Assembly (NCBI RefSeq): GCF_021530565.1 | Contig: NZ_JAKGBI010000011.1 | Location: 124,001-188,000 of the forward strand | Length of the DNA: 64,000 nt | Direction: 5' to 3' | Source of the DNA: Pseudoalteromonas sp. SMS1 | Lineage (GTDB): Bacteria > Pseudomonadota > Gammaproteobacteria > Enterobacterales > Alteromonadaceae | Part shown: positions 55,052-64,000 of the stretch, piece after piece | Layout of the letters: each line of letters opens with the position of its first letter | How positions within the stretch are numbered: position 1 is the first letter of the stretch | The notes under the pieces: generated by a model | What the model was told of the DNA's origin: nothing | Seen by the model: the letters and a program-made list of their open reading frames with translations, nothing else | The model's database searches: none | Program-made: the position numbers and the translations under genes

Positions 55052-58000
55052 ATAGACAACCTCACTTCGTCTTCTTCAATTGCATTACCAGCTCGTTTAA
55101 ATTTCATTCTTATTATTTTTCTATCTATGCTCTCAGCAAGCTTCTGAATATCTGGGCTATCAAACATCGTCGCCACCTCTAAGCTAACCGAAAATTTTTG
55201 TTTAATCATTGCTACGGAACGAACAACCATCAGAGAATGTCCACCCAATTCGAAGAAGTTGGATGTTGTACTGATGATGTTCGCATCGACCCCTAATAAC
55301 TCCGACCACATTTCCACTAAAGCTTTTTCAGTTTTGCTTTGTGGCCCAACGTACTCACCTAGCAATAAATTGCTGTCTGGCTCTGGGAGTGCTTTTCTAT
55401 CTATTTTATCATTGGGTGTTAATGGCCACTCATTAACCACAATTAGCATACTTGGTACCATGTAGTTAGGTAATTGGCTCAACAAGCTAGCTTTAACATC
55501 AGATACTAAACTTGCGTGACTGCTCACCTCCAGTTCATGAGTTGGTTTTATGTAACCCACAAGCTGCTGACTACCTGCTAATTCTTTTGCCATAACCAAA
55601 GCAGAATCTACTTCGGCCTGAGCCGCTAGCTGAGATTCAACTTCACCAAGTTCAATTCTAAAGCCTCGAATTTTTACTTGATCATCAACACGTCCAATAA
55701 ACTCTAAGTTGTTATCAGGTAAATAACGGACTAGATCCCCAGTGCGATATAACCTTTTTGAACTGTTCGAGTTATTTTCATCGTAATACGGATTGTCAAT
55801 AAACCGTTCTGCGGTCAAATCTGGTCGATTTAAGTAACCACGAGCTAAACCAGCACCACCAATGTATAGCTCACCAACAGCGCCTTTGACGACTAACTCT
55901 AGCTTGTCTGATAGAACAAACGTATTACTGTTCCCTACCCCTTTTCCAATCGCATGATTCAATCGCGATACATGACTTGTCACACAAGCTTCGGTAGGGC
56001 CATAGACATTAAACACATCGGCACGAATATAATCCATTAACTGAGCAATAAATGGCTCACCACCAGACACGATTCTAGCGACATTTTCAAACTTTAACTT
56101 TGGAACAAAGCTTAATAAATGTGATGGTGTACTGTCTACATGAGACACTTTATTAGAAAAAATGCACTTACTCAACCCCTCAGCTGATAATAATACTTCT
56201 TTTCTTGGAATTACTAACTGCCCCCCTGATAACAGCATCAGAAAAATTTGCTCTACCGATGCGTCAAATGCATAGCTGGCTAACAAGATACCGACTTCCC
56301 GTCGATTTGACTCAAAGCCATACGACACTTGCTGTGAGGCAATAAGGTTGCACACTGAATGATGCTCAACCATGACGCCTTTCGGGTTGCCAGTAGACCC
56401 AGATGTATAGATAAGATAAGCCAAATTAGACGATGTTAGTCCAATAGATGATTTGGCGATATTATATGAATTATATTGTTTAAGAAGCGCTGTATTACCG
56501 AGGTCAATCACTTCGCCCAAAAAGCGACCTAATTTACCTGAGGCTTGCTTGTGACTCACAATGGTCTTCAACGCAGCGTCTTCAAGCATATAGTCTAGGC
56601 GACTTTGAGGGTAACTCGGATCTAGAGGCACGTAGGCACATCCAGCTTTTAAAATACCTAAAATACCAACCACCATATCAAGTGAACGCTCCACACAAAG
56701 CCCCACTAACGTATCCGGTTGTACGCCCTGTGTCTCAACTAAGTAATGAGCCAGCTGATTGGCACGCTCATTCAAGGCACGATATGTTAAGTATGAATCC
56801 TCATATATAACCGCCGTTTGATCGGCTGTTACTTGTACCTGTTGTTCAAATAGCTCATGAATACAGTGGTGCTTTTGATAATCCAAACTCGTGTCATTTA
56901 ACTCAACCACAAGATGGTGATGCTCTTGCGCACTTATCATCGGCAATTGATGAGGGGCGACAGAGAAATCAGATACTTCACTGAGTCCTGTGAGTAATTG
57001 GCATAAATGGGTGTTAAGTCGTGCAATTGCATCCGCATCAAACAAGCTTAGATCATAACTCCAGAAAATCCCCACTCCCTCTTCTTTTAGGCTTATATCA
57101 ATATTTAGGTCAAACTTCTCTTGCACAGAGTCTGCATCATAGGGCGTAATCTCCATCCCTGATAAATACGCAGCCGCATCTCTTTGATTCACCCCATAAT
57201 CGGTATTTGTGGTCATCATGATCTGGAATAATGGCGTATGCGCCGTGCTTCGTGGGGCTTTTAATCGTTCAACTAACTGTTCAAATGGCACATCTTGATT
57301 GGCCTGTGCGTCTAAATGCACCTGTCGGATATGTTCAAAATACGAGGGTAAACTCTCATGATTTGTGTCAACCCGCAAAACCAGTGTATTCACAAAGAAC
57401 CCAATTAAAGGCGCTAATTCATCTTGCAGCCTATTGGCAACAGGTGTACCGACTACAATGTCAGCGTTATTACTGTGTCGAGACAACAGCAACGACACAA
57501 TACCATGCAACAACATAAATGGGGTAAGGCGATATTGCTTGGCGATTGCACTCAAACGAGCGCCCACATCGGCCGATAAATGACCTTGTAACAATCCACC
57601 TGCATGTTGTTTAGTGTCTGGCCTTGGGTAGCTCAGAGGCAAACTGTGCACCGGAGGTAGATCTGCTAACTGCGTCTGCCAATAGTTAAGTTGTCCGTCT
57701 AGTACTTCCCCTTCGATATGTGTTCGCTGCCAGTGTGCATAATCAGCATACTGCACCGTTATCGCAGGAAGCGGTTCAGCTTTGTCTTGTCCAAGCGCGT
57801 CATACAACGCAATAAACTCTTTTGTGAGTACCTCCATTGACCAACCATCAGAAGCAATATGATGCATAGTAAAGACAAGCACCCCCGTTTCCTCCGAAGT
57901 GCGTAAATAGGTCGCACGCAACATTAGATCATGTGCCAAATCGAACACCTTCGCGGCTTCAGCCTCCACTTGCGTTCTTACAGCTTTTGTTTTCGTCTCA

Positions 58001-61000
58001 CCCGTGAGATGTCGTAAATCACTGACTTTTATTGAGAAGTCGACTTCAGAGATATCCAAAATACGCTGTTTAGCCTCACCTTCTACTTCAATATACACCG
58101 TTCTAAGTATCTCATGGCGCTCAATAATACGCATGAATACCTGATTCAATAACGGCATATCCAAGCTGCCAGGGACGTTGAACGCCATCGGCATATTATA
58201 TTCAGGTGTCCCCCCTTGTAGTTTATCCATAAACCAAAGGCGTTGCTGAGCAAATGATACATCGTAGTGATCTTGCACACGTTCTATTACTTCAATTGGT
58301 ACAACTGGCACTGAGTTGTCATGCGACTCAATCGCCACAGATAGATCGGCTAATGTAGGTGCATCGAATACAACTTGAACGGGTACTTCTACGGCAAAGC
58401 GTGCTCTAATGCCTGCAACCAATCGGATACTTAATAATGAATGTCCGCCTAATTCGAAAAAGTTTGACGCAGTACTGATTTTCTCTGCTTCAATACCCAA
58501 CAACTGTGACCAAATCTCTACCAAACCTTGCTCAGTTTCATTGGCTGGTGCGACATACTCATGCTGTGATAGATTACCATCAGGTGCTGGTAAGGCTTGC
58601 TTGTCAATTTTACCGCTCGCGGTCAATGGCCATTCATCCATTGGCACAAGAAAACTTGGTACCATGTAATCAGGTACTACATTTGCGAGTGATGCTTTGA
58701 TCTCATTTATGCACTCATTGACTTGTTTTTTTTCTATTGCCTGCGTGGACTTGAAATATCCCACCAGTTGTTGATTTTCACCGACCTCTTTGACTAAGAC
58801 GACACCAGAGTCAACATTCTCCAGCGCTGATAATTGCGCTTCTATTTCCCCGAGCTCTATTCTGAAGCCTCGAATTTTAACCTGATCATCATCGCGCCCC
58901 ACAAACTCTAGATTGCCATCTATCATATGTCGAACAAGGTCGCCCGTTCGATAAAGCCTCTTTGAACTGTGCAGCCTATTCGCATCATAATACGGGTTGT
59001 CTATGAAACAATCCGCAGTTAACTCTGGGCGGTTTAGATAACCTCGCGCTAAGCCCATGCCACCAATATGCAATTCACCTACCGTGCCAAGTGGCACAAT
59101 ATTTTTATCCCTATCCAAAACATAACAAGTGGTATTACGCATTGGCTTACCAATCAGTTCTTTATTTAACTTGTTTTGAACTGCATAACAGCTATTTACC
59201 GTCGTTTCAGTAGGCCCATACGCATTGATAAAGGTTGTATTGTGGGCTTGTGTATAAGCTTGTAATGACTCAAATGTTGTGCGTCCCATTTTCTCTCCAC
59301 TGGAGATAATGTCCAATGCCTTCAAATTAGGTTGCTTAACAATGAGCTCAAGGAGCTGCGGCGTCGCGTTGATCACACTTAAATCTTGCGTTTCAATGAG
59401 TGATACCAATGACTCTGGCGATTTCATTTGTGCCTGCGATGGTACAACTAACTTCACCCCGTTTGCCAACAGCGCTATCCCTTTTAAAGAGGCATCAAAG
59501 ATAAAAGAAGACAGCCACAACCACCCATTTTTATAATCACGACATACTTGCAATTGATGCTCAAACCCGGCTGAGAAGTTCATTAAAGCACCGTGTTCCG
59601 TCAACACGCCCTTCGGTTTACCCGTTGATCCAGAGGTATAAATCACATAGGCCAAACTCGTTGACGACAATCCCAATGTTGATGTCGCAATGTTTCCTGT
59701 ATGTGGCTCTGCATAAATTTTTTCATAATCCAACGCAATAGTTTGACCGGCAAAATCACCCAAAGCCCCGTTTGTTTGGGCATGACTCACTACGGTCTTT
59801 AACGAAGCATCAGCAATGATGTAATCGATTCGGCTTTGCGGATAATTTGGGTCAATTGGCACATAAGCGCCGCCTGCTTTCATAATGCCCAATATTCCAA
59901 TCACCATGTCAAATGAGCGCTCGGTACATAAGCCAACTAACGTACCCGGCTTGACAGCATGTTTATTGATTAAATGATGCGCCAGTGCATTTGCTTTATC
60001 ATTTAGGACTTGATAACTCAAAGTCGCACCTTCAAATACCACCGCAACCTTATCTGGCGTCAACGCTGCTTGTTGCTCGAACAGCTCATGTAAACAAGCT
60101 CGCTGCGGCAGGTCTGAAGCGGTCTCGTTGACATCATGAATAAGAAATTGCAATTCAGAGTCACTGAGTAAAGGCAAGGTGTTGAGCGATATAGTGCTGT
60201 CCGTGACTTCACTGAGCCCAGTCAATAACCGACATAAACGATTGTTGAGCTCTACAATGAACTGCGCATCAAACAGGCTGACATCGTAGGTCCACAAAAT
60301 ACCTACACCCGCCTCAGAAATACTTAAATCTATATTCATATCAAACTTCGATTGAACAGATTGAGACTGGAACGGTTTAAAATTTACGCCTGGCAAATCT
60401 ACAGAGTCAAAATCTGTGTCTCCTTGCATGCCATAGTCCGATTCCGTGGTCATCATTAACTGAAATAAAGGTGTATGTGCTGTACTTCTTGGTATTTTTA
60501 AACGTTCAACTAATTGTTCAAAGGGCACGTCTTGATTGGATTGAGCACCAAAGTGAATTTGTCGAATATGCGTTAAATAATCCGCTAACGTTTCGTGATT
60601 TGTATTCGCTCTGAGTACTTGCGTATTCACAAAAAAGCCTATCAGTGGCGCAAGCTCCTGCTGAAGCCTGTTTGCGACAGGCGTGCCAATGACGATATCA
60701 GTACTATTGCTGTGCCTGGCCAATAACAATGCTAACGCCCCATGCAATAACATAAAAGGGGTGAGTTGATGCTGTTTTGCGAGTCGCTGCAGTAGCTGGC
60801 TAGTGTAAGCCGGTAAGCTACCCTTAACAATGGCACCCACATATTGCTTGTGTTGTTGCCTTGGTTTGCTCAAGGGTAAGCTGTGAACAGACGGTATGTC
60901 TGCCAGCTGCTGTTCCCAATACGCAAGCTGCTTATCAAGTACCTCTCCTTCTATGTGCGTACGCTGCCAATGAGCATAATCTGCATACTGGATGCCTAAC

Positions 61001-61716
61001 GCTGGCAGCGGTGAAGGCTTACCCGCACTGAATGACTCATACAGAGCGAAAAACTCATTTGTCAGAACTTCCATTGACCAACCATCTGAGGCAATGTGGT
61101 GCATGTTAAATACAAGGACACCCGCGTCAGCGTCTGTTTGCAAATAACACACTCGTAACATGATGTCGTCAGCAAGGTTAAATGGCTTTGCAATTTCCCG
61201 CTCTACTTGCGCTTTTACCGTCTCAGTTCGCGTTTCAGGAGAAAGGGACTGGAAGTCTTGAACATCGATTGCAAAATGCACATCTGACATAGGTAAGATA
61301 CGCTGCTTGGCCTCTCCTTCGGCTTCAATATAGGTGGTTCTCAACACTTCATGCCGATCAATGATGTGCGTGAGCACATCATTGAGAAGCGATATATTTA
61401 GGTCGCCGGAGACATCAAACACCACTGGCATATGATACTCAGGCGTGCCCCCCTGCAATTGATCTATAAACCATAGCCGCTGTTGAGAGAATGACGTGGG
61501 GGATAACTCCCCACGTTCATCAATTTTAACAATATTTGCCAGATCTTGACGCGTCTGCTCGGAGAGCCATTCTACAATGCTTTGTTTTTCTTTCTTTATT
61601 TCACCAATTAGCTCAGAGGTCAAATTCTCTTTCTTGCCAATTAGCTTTAAATTGCCAGCATCATCTAGCTTTAACTTAATCCCTAAATCCAATAGTTTTT
61701 CTAGCAGTTTAATCAT
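55048..61716 (-). CDS. Middle NRPS: docking-C-A-PCP-C-A-PCP with acidic C-terminal tail
   Basis: A 2222-residue two-module synthetase. TubC-like docking domain at 1-55; C (HHIASDG at 206); A; PCP Ser1093; C (HHIASDG at 1285); A; PCP Ser2161; then a basic-acidic tail ending IEEDEVRLSI that likely docks onto the N-terminus of the next protein. The first A pocket reads D-A-K-N-I-S-A-V-N (unassigned). The second reads D-A-E-D-V-G-V-V-T, whose two acidic residues suggest a basic amino acid such as Lys or Arg. The second A domain's A10 motif reads NDKIDR instead of NGKIDR, a small oddity, with the catalytic Lys kept. The start overlaps the preceding stop as ATGA. Confidence 0.95.
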   Translation of the reverse strand: MIKLLEKLLDLGIKLKLDDAGNLKLIGKKENLTSELIGEIKKEKQSIVEWLSEQTRQDLANIVKIDERGELSPTSFSQQRLWFIDQLQGGTPEYHMPVVFDVSGDLNISLLNDVLTHIIDRHEVLRTTYIEAEGEAKQRILPMSDVHFAIDVQDFQSLSPETRTETVKAQVEREIAKPFNLADDIMLRVCYLQTDADAGVLVFNMHHIASDGWSMEVLTNEFFALYESFSAGKPSPLPALGIQYADYAHWQRTHIEGEVLDKQLAYWEQQLADIPSVHSLPLSKPRQQHKQYVGAIVKGSLPAYTSQLLQRLAKQHQLTPFMLLHGALALLLARHSNSTDIVIGTPVANRLQQELAPLIGFFVNTQVLRANTNHETLADYLTHIRQIHFGAQSNQDVPFEQLVERLKIPRSTAHTPLFQLMMTTESDYGMQGDTDFDSVDLPGVNFKPFQSQSVQSKFDMNIDLSISEAGVGILWTYDVSLFDAQFIVELNNRLCRLLTGLSEVTDSTISLNTLPLLSDSELQFLIHDVNETASDLPQRACLHELFEQQAALTPDKVAVVFEGATLSYQVLNDKANALAHHLINKHAVKPGTLVGLCTERSFDMVIGILGIMKAGGAYVPIDPNYPQSRIDYIIADASLKTVVSHAQTNGALGDFAGQTIALDYEKIYAEPHTGNIATSTLGLSSTSLAYVIYTSGSTGKPKGVLTEHGALMNFSAGFEHQLQVCRDYKNGWLWLSSFIFDASLKGIALLANGVKLVVPSQAQMKSPESLVSLIETQDLSVINATPQLLELIVKQPNLKALDIISSGEKMGRTTFESLQAYTQAHNTTFINAYGPTETTVNSCYAVQNKLNKELIGKPMRNTTCYVLDRDKNIVPLGTVGELHIGGMGLARGYLNRPELTADCFIDNPYYDANRLHSSKRLYRTGDLVRHMIDGNLEFVGRDDDQVKIRGFRIELGEIEAQLSALENVDSGVVLVKEVGENQQLVGYFKSTQAIEKKQVNECINEIKASLANVVPDYMVPSFLVPMDEWPLTASGKIDKQALPAPDGNLSQHEYVAPANETEQGLVEIWSQLLGIEAEKISTASNFFELGGHSLLSIRLVAGIRARFAVEVPVQVVFDAPTLADLSVAIESHDNSVPVVPIEVIERVQDHYDVSFAQQRLWFMDKLQGGTPEYNMPMAFNVPGSLDMPLLNQVFMRIIERHEILRTVYIEVEGEAKQRILDISEVDFSIKVSDLRHLTGETKTKAVRTQVEAEAAKVFDLAHDLMLRATYLRTSEETGVLVFTMHHIASDGWSMEVLTKEFIALYDALGQDKAEPLPAITVQYADYAHWQRTHIEGEVLDGQLNYWQTQLADLPPVHSLPLSYPRPDTKQHAGGLLQGHLSADVGARLSAIAKQYRLTPFMLLHGIVSLLLSRHSNNADIVVGTPVANRLQDELAPLIGFFVNTLVLRVDTNHESLPSYFEHIRQVHLDAQANQDVPFEQLVERLKAPRSTAHTPLFQIMMTTNTDYGVNQRDAAAYLSGMEITPYDADSVQEKFDLNIDISLKEEGVGIFWSYDLSLFDADAIARLNTHLCQLLTGLSEVSDFSVAPHQLPMISAQEHHHLVVELNDTSLDYQKHHCIHELFEQQVQVTADQTAVIYEDSYLTYRALNERANQLAHYLVETQGVQPDTLVGLCVERSLDMVVGILGILKAGCAYVPLDPSYPQSRLDYMLEDAALKTIVSHKQASGKLGRFLGEVIDLGNTALLKQYNSYNIAKSSIGLTSSNLAYLIYTSGSTGNPKGVMVEHHSVCNLIASQQVSYGFESNRREVGILLASYAFDASVEQIFLMLLSGGQLVIPRKEVLLSAEGLSKCIFSNKVSHVDSTPSHLLSFVPKLKFENVARIVSGGEPFIAQLMDYIRADVFNVYGPTEACVTSHVSRLNHAIGKGVGNSNTFVLSDKLELVVKGAVGELYIGGAGLARGYLNRPDLTAERFIDNPYYDENNSNSSKRLYRTGDLVRYLPDNNLEFIGRVDDQVKIRGFRIELGEVESQLAAQAEVDSALVMAKELAGSQQLVGYIKPTHELEVSSHASLVSDVKASLLSQLPNYMVPSMLIVVNEWPLTPNDKIDRKALPEPDSNLLLGEYVGPQSKTEKALVEMWSELLGVDANIISTTSNFFELGGHSLMVVRSVAMIKQKFSVSLEVATMFDSPDIQKLAESIDRKIIRMKFKRAGNAIEEDEVRLSI

Positions 61717-64000
61717 ATTACCAACTCCATTTCATCGTCCGCTACTTCAGTTTCAACTTGCGTAAATTTAATTTTTAGTTTTTTGCTGTCTATCGTTTCT
61801 GCAAGCATTTGGATGTTAGCGCTATCGAACATGGCTGCGACTTCCATCGTTACTTCTAGCTTTTGTTTAATCAGTGCAACAGAACGTACTATCATGAGTG
61901 AGTGCCCACCCAACTCAAAGAAATTAGCCGTGGTACTGAGCTTATCTGGGTCCGCGCCAAGCAACTCCGCCCAAATGTCTACCAAGACACGTTCCGTCTC
62001 CGTTTCCGGTGCAACGTAATCAAAAAGTGCTGCACTGCTGTCCGGCTCCGGTAATGACTTGCGATCGATTTTACCATTGACCGTCAATGGCCACTCACTC
62101 ACGACCAGTAATATGCTGGGGACCATATAATCTGGTAACTCTGCCAAAAGGTTCACTTTGATCTCTGAAACCAGTTTAAGTTGTGCCGCCTCATCTAATG
62201 GCGTTTTTGCTTTAACATAGCCAACTAATTGCTGGCTACCCGCCAGCTCTTTGGCCAACACCAGTGCCGAATCCACCCCTGCTTGTGCACCTAACTGGGT
62301 TTCTACTTCCCCTAATTCGATTCTCAATCCACGTATCTTCACTTGATGATCAACACGACCTTGATATTCAATCGCATTATCCGCTCTTAACCTTGCCAAA
62401 TCCCCCGTTTTATATAGTCGCGGTGAACTGCTTGGGTTGCTCTCATCATGGTATGGATTGTCAATAAAGCTGGCTTGCGTTAAATCAGGGCGATTGAGGT
62501 ATCCTCTCGCCAAACAGTCTCCGCCTATGTGCAGCTCCCCCGTGACACCTTTTGGCACTGGGTTCAAATGCTTATCTAAGACAACCAACTGTATATTGTG
62601 CAGTGGATGTCCAATGGGCACACCATTTGGGGCATCTCCTGAGCAATCCCAGTGGCTGACTTCTATTGCCGCTTCTGTTGGGCCATATAGGTTGTGTAAT
62701 TGCGCACCGGCTATCGCATCATAAAACCCTTGCACATGATTCAATTGCAATGCTTCTCCACTGCAAAATGCTTGCTTAATACTGGTACACTTCTTAAATG
62801 AGTCGCTTTCTAAAATCACCCCTAACATTGAAGGCACAAAGTGTAATTGAGTGATTTTATGCTGCTGGATCAGCGCACACAAATATTCCGGATCTCGATG
62901 TCCACCTGGTTTTGCCATCACAAGTTGAGCGCCTGTCGCCAAAGGCCACATGAATTCCCACACTGACACGTCAAAGCTATACGGCGTTTTTTGTAGCACT
63001 TTATCTTCCGCTGTCATGCTAAATTTATTGCACATCCAGTGGATACGATTAAACACCGCTTGATGCTCAACCATGACACCTTTTGGTTTGCCTGTGGAGC
63101 CCGATGTGTAAATCACATAAACCAAATTGGCAGATGAAAGACCAATGGCTGACTTCGTAATATTGTCTGTACTGAACGCTAAGTGCGCATCGTCTTTGTC
63201 TAATTCAATTACCGTCCCTTTAAAGTCGCTCAATAAATGGCTGACCGGTGTATGACTGACGATGGTATTGATGTCACCGTCTTCTATCATATAGGCCAAT
63301 CGGCTATCTGGGTAACTCGGATCCAGCGGCACATATGCACCACCCGCCTTCATAATTCCCAACATACCCACAACCATCTCTAATGAACGCTCTGCGCACA
63401 GGCCCACTAACGTGTCAGGGGTCACACCTTGAGTCTCAACCAAACAATGTGCTAACTGGTTTGCTCTCTCATTCAATGCCTTAAACGTCAGTTGCTGGTC
63501 TTCAAATACCACTGCAATACGGTCTGGGTTGATCGCCGCTTGTTGCTCTACGAGCTCATGTAAGCAACTATCTTTAGGGTAATCGCTGGCAGTCTCATTG
63601 AGCGCTGTCAGCAAATGTTGCTGCTCCGATTGCGACAACATAGGCAGATGATACGGTCTCACAGTGCCGTCATTGACTTCGCTCAATCCGCGTAATAAAC
63701 GGCATAAGTGATCATTCAAGCGTTCAATTGATTGCGCGTCAAATAAGCTGACATCGTAAGTCCAACTGATCCCCACACCAGCATCACTCATGCTCAAATC
63801 AATGCTCAAATCAAACTTTGTTTGTATAGTTTGCGCATCGTAAGGCGTAATTTCTACACCCGAAATCTCTGTTGAAGACTCGCCTTGGCTCAGCCCATAG
63901 TCGGTTTCGGTTGTCATCATAATTTGGAACAACGGCGTATGTGCAGTGCTTCTTGGGATCTTCAAGCGCTCCACTAACTGCTCAAATGGCACATCCTGAT
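61713..64000 (-). CDS. Upstream NRPS, partial (C-A-PCP and acidic tail visible)
   Basis: The 3' part of a synthetase gene whose start lies beyond the window's right edge; about 762 residues are visible. They begin in the last quarter of a C domain (DVPFEQLVERLKIPRS), then a complete A domain, a PCP (LGGHSLMIVRSV) and a C-terminal tail ending VADDEMELVI that resembles the tail of the middle NRPS. The A pocket reads D-V-W-H-F-S-L-I-E, close to the serine code of EntF (DVWHFSLVDK), so Ser is predicted. More modules may lie outside the window. Confidence 0.93.
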   Translation of the reverse strand, partial: QDVPFEQLVERLKIPRSTAHTPLFQIMMTTETDYGLSQGESSTEISGVEITPYDAQTIQTKFDLSIDLSMSDAGVGISWTYDVSLFDAQSIERLNDHLCRLLRGLSEVNDGTVRPYHLPMLSQSEQQHLLTALNETASDYPKDSCLHELVEQQAAINPDRIAVVFEDQQLTFKALNERANQLAHCLVETQGVTPDTLVGLCAERSLEMVVGMLGIMKAGGAYVPLDPSYPDSRLAYMIEDGDINTIVSHTPVSHLLSDFKGTVIELDKDDAHLAFSTDNITKSAIGLSSANLVYVIYTSGSTGKPKGVMVEHQAVFNRIHWMCNKFSMTAEDKVLQKTPYSFDVSVWEFMWPLATGAQLVMAKPGGHRDPEYLCALIQQHKITQLHFVPSMLGVILESDSFKKCTSIKQAFCSGEALQLNHVQGFYDAIAGAQLHNLYGPTEAAIEVSHWDCSGDAPNGVPIGHPLHNIQLVVLDKHLNPVPKGVTGELHIGGDCLARGYLNRPDLTQASFIDNPYHDESNPSSSPRLYKTGDLARLRADNAIEYQGRVDHQVKIRGLRIELGEVETQLGAQAGVDSALVLAKELAGSQQLVGYVKAKTPLDEAAQLKLVSEIKVNLLAELPDYMVPSILLVVSEWPLTVNGKIDRKSLPEPDSSAALFDYVAPETETERVLVDIWAELLGADPDKLSTTANFFELGGHSLMIVRSVALIKQKLEVTMEVAAMFDSANIQMLAETIDSKKLKIKFTQVETEVADDEMELVI

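Overview
The window looks like a chromosomal stretch of a marine gammaproteobacterium, most likely Pseudoalteromonas or a close relative. This rests on gene style rather than a database match: many TonB-dependent receptors, exported metallopeptidases and lipoproteins, moderately AT-rich DNA, AAGGA-type ribosome sites and a large non-ribosomal peptide locus. No rRNA, tRNA or CRISPR array was found.

Layout. 0-1 kb: a possible gene tail and a GNAT acetyltransferase. 1.0-7.3 kb (minus): a three-gene operon of secreted proteins that joins CBM2-type binding domains, PKD and YceI-like domains to a DUF1587/1595/1592/1588/1585 c-type cytochrome and a DUF1552 protein. 7.9-12.3 kb (plus): an accessory stretch of small orphan genes, including two lipoproteins, a DUF1851 (Tdi1-like) protein and a membrane-anchored coiled-coil protein with a phage tail-collar-like end. 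12.5-14.8 kb: an exported haloalkane dehalogenase and a seven-TM AraC-type regulator. 15-17 kb (minus): a siderophore-interacting protein, a lipoprotein and a double-glycine cysteine-rich peptide. 17-22 kb: a TetR-MFP-RND efflux operon with a visible promoter and operator. 23-28.7 kb: a His-rich TonB-dependent receptor and an M3 metallopeptidase, divergent around two Zur-box-like palindromes, which suggests a zinc-starvation locus. 29-31.1 kb: an orphan Rhs tip with a deaminase-type toxin and a probable immunity gene, followed by insertion-sequence remnants. 31.8-36.9 kb (minus): an M6 metalloprotease, a lipoprotein flavin amine oxidase and an unknown coiled-coil protein. 37.3-39.0 kb: an unknown exported protein. 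39-42 kb (minus): a second TonB-dependent receptor with two GGAACGTTCC operators. 42.4 kb: a second, 56-residue double-glycine peptide. 42.8-46 kb: a lipoprotein and a DUF3857/transglutaminase-like protein.

46.2-64.0 kb (minus) is a non-ribosomal peptide synthetase operon that continues beyond the right edge. Three synthetases are coupled by ATGA overlaps and end in a thioesterase, followed two bases later by an HpaB/PvcC-type flavin hydroxylase. Five adenylation domains are visible. By eye their binding-pocket codes read Ser-like, unknown X, basic (Lys/Arg-like), Ile/Val-like, then the same unknown X. TubC-type N-terminal docking domains and matching acidic C-terminal tails set the protein order.

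The most notable points are the two related double-glycine peptides without adjacent modifying enzymes, the zinc locus with expandable His-Asp repeats, the orphan deaminase toxin-immunity cassette and the uncharacterised NRPS plus hydroxylase line.
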